Source: Elusimicrobia bacterium RIFCSPLOWO2_12_FULL_59_9 (GTDB lineage: Bacteria; Elusimicrobiota; Elusimicrobia; O2-12-FULL-59-9). From it: 7,906 nt of DNA. The position numbers and the translations under genes were made by a program. The DNA is taken from NCBI GenBank assembly GCA_001800185.1, contig MGUX01000060.1:2884-10789 (forward strand). Direction: 5' to 3'. Under the pieces are notes generated by a model. The model was not told where the DNA came from, did no database searches, and saw only the letters and a program-made list of their open reading frames with translations. Positions 1 through 5,700 of this stretch are shown piece after piece (within the stretch, counting starts at the first letter, position 1; each line of letters opens with the position of its first letter).

Positions 1-2743
1 AGGTCGTCGCGATGATCTTAGGCCATTGGCCCGGCAGATACGCGGTCGCGTACTGCAGCAAAGTCAGCAGAACCGCGGGCTCAAGAACCAGATAGAAATT
101 GAGGATGTTGAAAAGGGTCAGGAAAGGATTATTGCGAATCAATTTAAATCCCTGCAGGATGGCGGGAGTGGTTTGCCTTAACTGATCATATTGCCGGCGC
201 GTCCATGCCGGCAGTTGCTGAACCCACGAAATCGCCTTGGCCACAGGATGGCCGATGGCATGGCGGTATCTTTTTGAAAAGGCGAAGGAATACAAGGACA
301 TGGTCAGCATCAGCGCCAATACGTAAGGCAGCGGCGAGAAAGCCCAGCCGGCCCCGGCGCCCCGCCACGCGTCCATGAGGCCGATGAAATAATCCGCAAA
401 ATAGAAGCCGGTCACAAACCCCACCGTGTTGGTCAAGACGGAGTCGATGCCTTCGGTCTTATTGTAAACGGTCTCCGTGGTCCCGACCACGCGTTTGTCG
501 GCAAGGTCCTCAATGCTGTAGTACACGCCCTCAAAAAAACCGGAAAGACCGGCCACGACGAAAAGCAGCGTCACGTTCAAAGGCATGCCGAGAAGCCACA
601 TTCCCGGGATCAAAGCGATTACTACGGCCAATTTTCCCAAAGACCCCTTCATCATCTGCACGGCCCTGGCCTTGTCCGACCGGGGGCCGGCGAAAAACTC
701 GCCCAAGCCGTTGCTGAGCTCAAAAACCATCTCGTATATCCCGAAGGCGGCCAGAGGGCTCAGGAAACCGGCCGTTAAATGGCCCGTGTATTCGGGCAGC
801 CCGGCTAGGTAGACGCTTAAGCCCGCCGCCATCATCATCCGGCCAACCTGCAGCACCCACCATTTGATGTTTCTGCTTCGTTCCGGGATAACCCGGGTGA
901 AATACCGGATCACTCCCTCAAAACGCTGCAATCCCCCCTGCATCCACTGGGACGCTCGCCCCACATGCTTTTCAAACTTTGGATCAAGATTCAAATGTCT
1001 CTCAGCATGGGAAAGGGGAGGCCGGGTCCTGGTGTTCGGGGCTTTGATCCATCCATGCACAAACCAGGCCGTCGCCGCGACCGAGAGCAGCCACGGCGCA
1101 TAAGATCCCAAGAAGCTGAGGTCAAAACCGCTCAAGGCGCGCGGGGCGAGTTCCCCGCTCAACGAGGTCGGGAGAAGCAACCCGCCGGCCATAATGCCGC
1201 TCCAGGCGAATTTCTTGACGGCGGGAGCCGGATTCGCCTTCGCGCTCATCGAAGCCGGCCTGCGGGCCGCGGAAGCTACGCGGCGCAAGAAATTTACCGT
1301 GTAAGCGACTTTGGCCTCCGGAAACGGAAAGGCATTGTCCAAGCCGGCGTCCAAATCTTCGCCCGCGCTGAAAGCGATGCTGCCCGGAAAGGAGCGCGCC
1401 ATATAAGTATCCGCTCCGAAAGACCCCATAGCGTCGGCAAACGTCAGAATTTTTTGCGGATGCACGGTCCGTCCCTGCTGGGCCAACACGGCGACGACCT
1501 GCCGGACGGAATCCGCCTTCGAATACCGGCTGATGGTTAATTCATCGTCCTTAAAGGTGGCGATGTCGGGGAGGCGGCCGGACTTCAGGGCAAGCGCCAC
1601 GCTGCCGGTCAACGCCTCGATTCCGTTGCGCCCCGGTTTAAACCTCAACAGCAGGTCCGCGCGGTTGTCGACTTCAACGTCAAAATCCACGTCCGGTGAA
1701 AGCCCCAAAGACCGGGCCGAACGCATGAGGACGCGCCTAATTTCTCGCTGCTCCGCCTCCGAGCGCAGCGGGCTTTCAAGCGTGTGAATTTTTTCCTCGG
1801 AATCGAACCAATCCAGGCGCGAGCCGCTGCGAGTGGCGAGGATGAGGCCGGTTTTGCGCTCCAGACGATCGATAAACAACCGCTTCATTCCCCTCTCGGA
1901 ATCAAAGGGCCTGGCGGTGATGACGGCCACGGGAATATTTTGGGCCAAGAGCGCCTCCACCGCTGCGAGCAGGCGCCGCGGGGAACGCTCAACGTCATCG
2001 ACCACCGTCTTGTCAAAGTCAAATTGAATAAGATCCGGCGTCCGGCGCTCGTAATACCGGATGAAAGCCTCGTAATCGGAAGGCGATAGGCGCGGTATGC
2101 TCAGCGGAGCGGAGGGAAATCTCTTAAGGATAAGCGATGCCGCCGCCCGTTTCAAGCGGTAGGCCCAACCCGGCGTCGGAAGATCCTCAATAAGGGCGGC
2201 GGAAAGGTTCGGCGGCCTGTTGCGTGCGTCCGCCTCCGGCTTGCCGCCGGTGACGGTCAGAGCGGCAGCTTTGTTCTGCGCGTGCCGCGGCGAAGCGCCC
2301 CACGCGGATGTTGCGCCGTCCGCTTCCAACGCGGCGCCATTTTCGTAAATTTCATCAAGAGCCCTCTTCGGCGCTTTCTTGAGCTTCTTATAAAATGCCG
2401 GTAAATTTTCAAAGATGCGGCCCAAGGCGGCCGGCCCCCGCTTTTTCTCGGCGCCTCCGCCGCCGAGCGCCGCAACCTGTGAAACTGAGACGTAGGCGCC
2501 GGGATCGGCGGCAATCGTCGCCGGCAGCGCAGTATTCAGAAATCGCGTCTGGATCGCGCCCTTCGGGCGGGTCCCCCGCCGGTAAAGGGAATAAGAAAAA
2601 GATTTCGAGGTCCGGGATGAATTTTTGCCGGCGCGGCGCAGCGAGGCCCCATGCGCGAGGACCTGATAGGGGGCCAAGCCTGGGGAAATCAATATGATGG
2701 CGGCGGCGATTATCGAGGCGGCTATTTTTCTCGTTTTTTCCAT
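1..2743 (-). CDS. Exported HAD-like phosphatase / MFS-like transporter fusion, 3' partial
   Basis: ATG at 2743-2741 opens a frame with no stop through 914 codons to the left edge, so the C-terminus is missing. It lies one base after the upstream gene's TAA, and the next in-frame Met is residue 498, which supports this start. Residues 1-30 form a signal peptide or anchor (KTRK, hydrophobic core, VLA cleavage-like site). Residues 35-234 are a basic, Ala/Gly/Pro-rich linker. Residues 235-475 look like a HAD hydrolase: DFDKT (Asp242, Asp244), Thr276 in VITARPF, a Lys near 409, and an acidic motif IV (Asp437, Asp445). From about 510 to the edge there are about eight hydrophobic segments with a loop layout like a major facilitator half. 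HAD enzymes of the Cof or sugar-phosphatase kind remove phosphate; MFS proteins move small solutes. Joining both behind a signal sequence is unusual. Substrates cannot be told. The frame is very secure, HAD fairly secure, MFS probable. Confidence 0.9.
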   Translation of the reverse strand, partial: MEKTRKIAASIIAAAIILISPGLAPYQVLAHGASLRRAGKNSSRTSKSFSYSLYRRGTRPKGAIQTRFLNTALPATIAADPGAYVSVSQVAALGGGGAEKKRGPAALGRIFENLPAFYKKLKKAPKRALDEIYENGAALEADGATSAWGASPRHAQNKAAALTVTGGKPEADARNRPPNLSAALIEDLPTPGWAYRLKRAAASLILKRFPSAPLSIPRLSPSDYEAFIRYYERRTPDLIQFDFDKTVVDDVERSPRRLLAAVEALLAQNIPVAVITARPFDSERGMKRLFIDRLERKTGLILATRSGSRLDWFDSEEKIHTLESPLRSEAEQREIRRVLMRSARSLGLSPDVDFDVEVDNRADLLLRFKPGRNGIEALTGSVALALKSGRLPDIATFKDDELTISRYSKADSVRQVVAVLAQQGRTVHPQKILTFADAMGSFGADTYMARSFPGSIAFSAGEDLDAGLDNAFPFPEAKVAYTVNFLRRVASAARRPASMSAKANPAPAVKKFAWSGIMAGGLLLPTSLSGELAPRALSGFDLSFLGSYAPWLLSVAATAWFVHGWIKAPNTRTRPPLSHAERHLNLDPKFEKHVGRASQWMQGGLQRFEGVIRYFTRVIPERSRNIKWWVLQVGRMMMAAGLSVYLAGLPEYTGHLTAGFLSPLAAFGIYEMVFELSNGLGEFFAGPRSDKARAVQMMKGSLGKLAVVIALIPGMWLLGMPLNVTLLFVVAGLSGFFEGVYYSIEDLADKRVVGTTETVYNKTEGIDSVLTNTVGFVTGFYFADYFIGLMDAWRGAGAGWAFSPLPYVLALMLTMSLYSFAFSKRYRHAIGHPVAKAISWVQQLPAWTRRQYDQLRQTTPAILQGFKLIRNNPFLTLFNILNFYLVLEPAVLLTLLQYATAYLPGQWPKIIATT
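2..1216 (-). other. MFS-like polytopic membrane domain, partial
   Basis: About eight hydrophobic segments follow the HAD domain, including SYAPWLLSVAATAWFVHGWI, WWVLQVGRMMMAAGLSVYLA, FLSPLAAFGIYEMVF, LAVVIALIPGMWLLGM, NVTLLFVVAGLSGFFEGVYY, GFVTGFYFADYFIGL, PLPYVLALMLTMSLYSFAF and FLTLFNILNFYLVLEPAVLL. The loop with YYSIEDLADKRVVGTTETVY between two segments, and the long polar link before the last one (KAISWVQQLPAWTRRQ), recall the TM4-5 loop and the central loop of major facilitator transporters. The domain is cut by the window edge, and its substrate cannot be inferred. Confidence 0.6.
1319..2041 (-). other. HAD-superfamily hydrolase-like domain
   Basis: Motif I is LIQFDFDKTVVDD, with the nucleophile Asp and the +2 Asp of DxDxT. 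Motif II is AVITARPF with Thr after a hydrophobic strand. A Lys in RYSKADSVRQVVAVL fits motif III of Cof or sugar-phosphatase members. Motif IV is ILTFADAMGSFGADTYMA: it keeps two Asp but has Ala in place of the usual Gly of GD and Asn of ND. The later GSIAFSAGE resembles the gvAmgNa strand that follows in Cof-type enzymes. Phosphatase activity is plausible; the substrate is unknown. Confidence 0.72.
2654..2743 (-). other. Signal peptide or signal anchor
   Basis: The first 30 residues of the downstream protein have a basic n-region (KTRK), a hydrophobic core rich in Ala and Ile (IAASIIAAAIILI), a helix-breaking Pro-Gly and a VLA site before His31, which fits signal peptidase I. If cleaved or anchored here, the HAD-like domain would lie outside the cytoplasm. 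Confidence 0.65.
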
Positions 2744-2747
2744 TTTA
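2741..2747 (-). promoter_or_regulatory. Stop-start junction, probable translational coupling
   Basis: Reading the minus strand, the first gene's stop and the second gene's start form TAAAATG, with one base between them. The preceding bases (CGCATTTTCTCACT) have no Shine-Dalgarno-like purine run. Initiation at the second ATG therefore probably depends on ribosomes ending on the first gene, or on a leader-independent mechanism. No promoter or terminator is seen between the genes. Confidence 0.6.
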
Positions 2748-5700
2748 AGTGAGAAAATGCGTGGCATAAAACAACACCGTCGACCACCCCACGAAACCCA
2801 ACACGCCGGCCATCAAGGACTTTTTCAAGGCGCCCGCTTTATACATCTGCCAGAAAATCGCCGCCTGCAAGGTGATCCCGCCGATGGTGCAGGCCAAGGT
2901 GTTGATCCAGAACCACGGATTGGTCTTCGCCACCAAAAGCAAAGTGGGCAACAAAAAGGCGTTGGCCAGCAAGGGCAGCGCGACATAAAACCAATCCATG
3001 CCGGCCAGCAAGTGCGCGTTGCCGCTCTTTATATTTTGGTGATTGGTCCAAAGCTGCTTGGCGGGAAAAGATAAAAATATCACATTGGCGGCAAAATTGA
3101 GAGGGCCGGTGACGGGCTGATAATGCGCGGCGACGATGGGCGGAAGGAAAATCCATGAACTCAGCATGGTCACCGCGGCCAGCGCCCATTTGATCTTGGT
3201 GTAATTGTCCATGCCCTTGAGTTGATTAAGCTTGGACTGAAGCCATTTCACCTTGTGGGACAGAGGCGAGAGCGTGCGCTTAAGCGCGTGGACTCGGGTT
3301 TCGCCTGGAGCCAATTCCATCTCGAAATCCGTTTTTTCTCCGGGAAGCCGAAAGCGCACAGTGGCCGGTTGGTCGGAGGGATTGGTCAGTACGGCGAGAG
3401 CCACATCTTGCATGATGGCTTCATTTTTTGGCCAGAGAAGATACCCCGCCCAGGCTTCATCCCCCTGGCCTTGAATTCGCTCCGGCTGCGAAAAATTATT
3501 CAATAAGCGCCTCTTAAGTCTCTTTCCAACGGCATCGCCTTTTCTGCCATCGACGGGCTTGAATATTTCCTCAACCTTCTCAACGCGCGCGGCGTCGCCG
3601 GCCGGAGTCAACCAATGCGCGGCCGGAAACAACCGCGCCATCCAATGGATCCCCGCGACCGGCGCCGGAAGGGCCAAAACTTCCCCGATGCCTCCTTTTT
3701 GCCAATGCTGAAAGACCTGCCAATCGATGGCCCGGCCCGCCTCGCCGGCTTTGCCGCTTTCCAAACGGGTTTGCCATCCGATTTGAGAATAATAGGGAAG
3801 CCCGCCGGAGTCCTCTTGCGCGATGTCGCCCTGATTGATGACGGCGTCGAAACCGGCGGCCGCCAGCGACCCGCGGTGAACATTGCCCTGGGCTATAAAG
3901 GCGATCCCGGGATATTCCATTTTAAGCTCGGATATCAATTCCTCCCAAAACTCCCGGGCCGGCATTTGAACTCCGTGGTTTTTGGCGAATTCGCCGTTGA
4001 GCAGAAGCTCCGGATTTTCTATGCGGAACCCATCGATGCCGAATTTGGAAATCCAATGCCGCACGGTTTCCAGAGCCCACCGCCGCGTCTGAAGGCTGGA
4101 ATAATCCAGTTGCGCCGCGTTGGAATGATGGCGAAGCCGCTCCCCTTCTCTCACGGCGCTCAGCCGGACCAACAGCGGCCCCTGTTCGGGATGCAGGATG
4201 GGGGCCCACCCTTCCGGAGGCCGGCGCAATTCCTCCGCGGTGGCCTTCCGGTGGATGATCATGCCGATGCTTTCAGTCAGGAAAGCGGAGTCCAAAGAGA
4301 CGTGATGCAAAGGCAAATCCATGATCACGCGCAGAGGTTTTTCCACCCTGGCGGAAGCTTGGCGGACCCTGCGGGTGAATGCCGCCAAATCCTGCGAAGC
4401 GCCCAGCGCCGGATTGACCAAGCCAAAATCAATGGGCGCAAAAGGAGCGCTGACATCCCTGAGCATTGCCGAACCGATGGAAAAAGTATTGACGTCCTGT
4501 TGGTCCGCCAATACCGCTATTTCCTCCGGCGACCAAGCGCCCAGCGGCTTCGCGGTCTTGGGCAGTTCATAGACCTGCATTTCTCGCGCCCAAGCGGATA
4601 GATTGTTCTTCATGTGGCTTTGCTGCAACTCAGGAACCTTCTTTTCCAGAAAAGCCGTAAGTTGCCGCCGGAGGTCGTGGGGATTCTTTTTAATGTCCAG
4701 AAGGAATATAAGTTCGGACCGGATAAGACCCGCCCATGACGAAAAAGAGCTCAAAGGCTGGAGCAATTCCTCGATCATGTAGGCGAAGAGCTGCGGCATT
4801 TGGCTGGACAGGGCGCGGTCGATATCCTCTGACTCTGCTCTCTTTCGCGCGGCCTCAAGGCCTTCGTGCCGACTCTCCAATTCATCGGCCTCTTGATTGA
4901 GACGCCGGATGTCGCGGTCCAACTGCGTCAAGGCGTAGAGAATGCCCTCCAGACCGGCGGAGGGCGCAAACCGGCTGCCGCGGCCCAAATTAAATGCGAA
5001 CGGCGCGAGCCTGGAATGGTCCGGCAACAGAGGCCCGACGCTGAGAATCTGTCGCTCATCCAAAGCCAGCCGCCATGTGTCCAGATTTTTTTGCCGGATT
5101 TGAATCTGCTGTTGACCGGCGTCGCGGCCGGCGGCGCTCTCCGATGAGCTTAACAAGGCCGCGGCGAAGGAAGGAATTAGCCCGCGGCGGTTGGCCCGCT
5201 GCACCCAGCCGGAAATCCAGCTCAACTGCCGCTTCGCCTTGAAATTCGCCCATTTTTGATCGGAGCGCTGATTCTCCAGCGACAGAAGGCGCAGATAAAG
5301 CCTCAAGCTTTCCTGAATGACCGCCGGCTTATTTTGCAGCATCGCCTTCAGGTTTTCGAGCAGGGATTCGGGATCTTTGGCGTCGTCGGCGGCGAAAATA
5401 TTTTCAAGCCATATCAGAAGCCCCGGATATTTTTTGATCTCCTCCACGTTGAAACGGCTGAAAAACGCCTCCAAATAGGGAGCCGGCAGAGCCAGAATCA
5501 TCCGGCTGGACATGCGCTGGTGCTGCAAAAACTCCAGCAACGGGCTCTCGGAGCCAAACGGCGCGGCGGAACCGAAATCCAAACTCACGGTCGCCGCCAA
5601 TTCGGGTAAATGATTTTTTCGCCTGTCGGCGTTGACTCCATCCAGTTTTTGAAGCGCCCAAGCCAGCCTTTCCAAGGCGACCGCCTCCGTCCCCCCTTTT

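Noticed and set aside
965..1540. 191-codon plus-strand open frame
   Set aside because: It is antisense to the HAD and membrane part of the second gene, has a low-complexity Arg/Gly/Gln composition, and has no recognisable domain.
1..2743. Apparent 2.7 kb region with only short frames, possibly non-coding or decayed
   Set aside because: Codon-by-codon reading of the minus strand gives one continuous frame of 914 codons that is open at the left edge, so it is a partial gene.
2694..3074. 126-codon plus-strand frame spanning the gene junction
   Set aside because: It overlaps the membrane domain end and the signal peptide on the other strand. Its hydrophobic start is only the complement of the Ala/Ile-rich signal sequence.
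3615..4601. 328-codon plus-strand open frame
   Set aside because: It lies opposite the GH13-like domain, which has recognisable motifs. Its translation shows no family features and is rich in Arg, Gln and Pro, as expected of an antisense shadow in GC-rich DNA.
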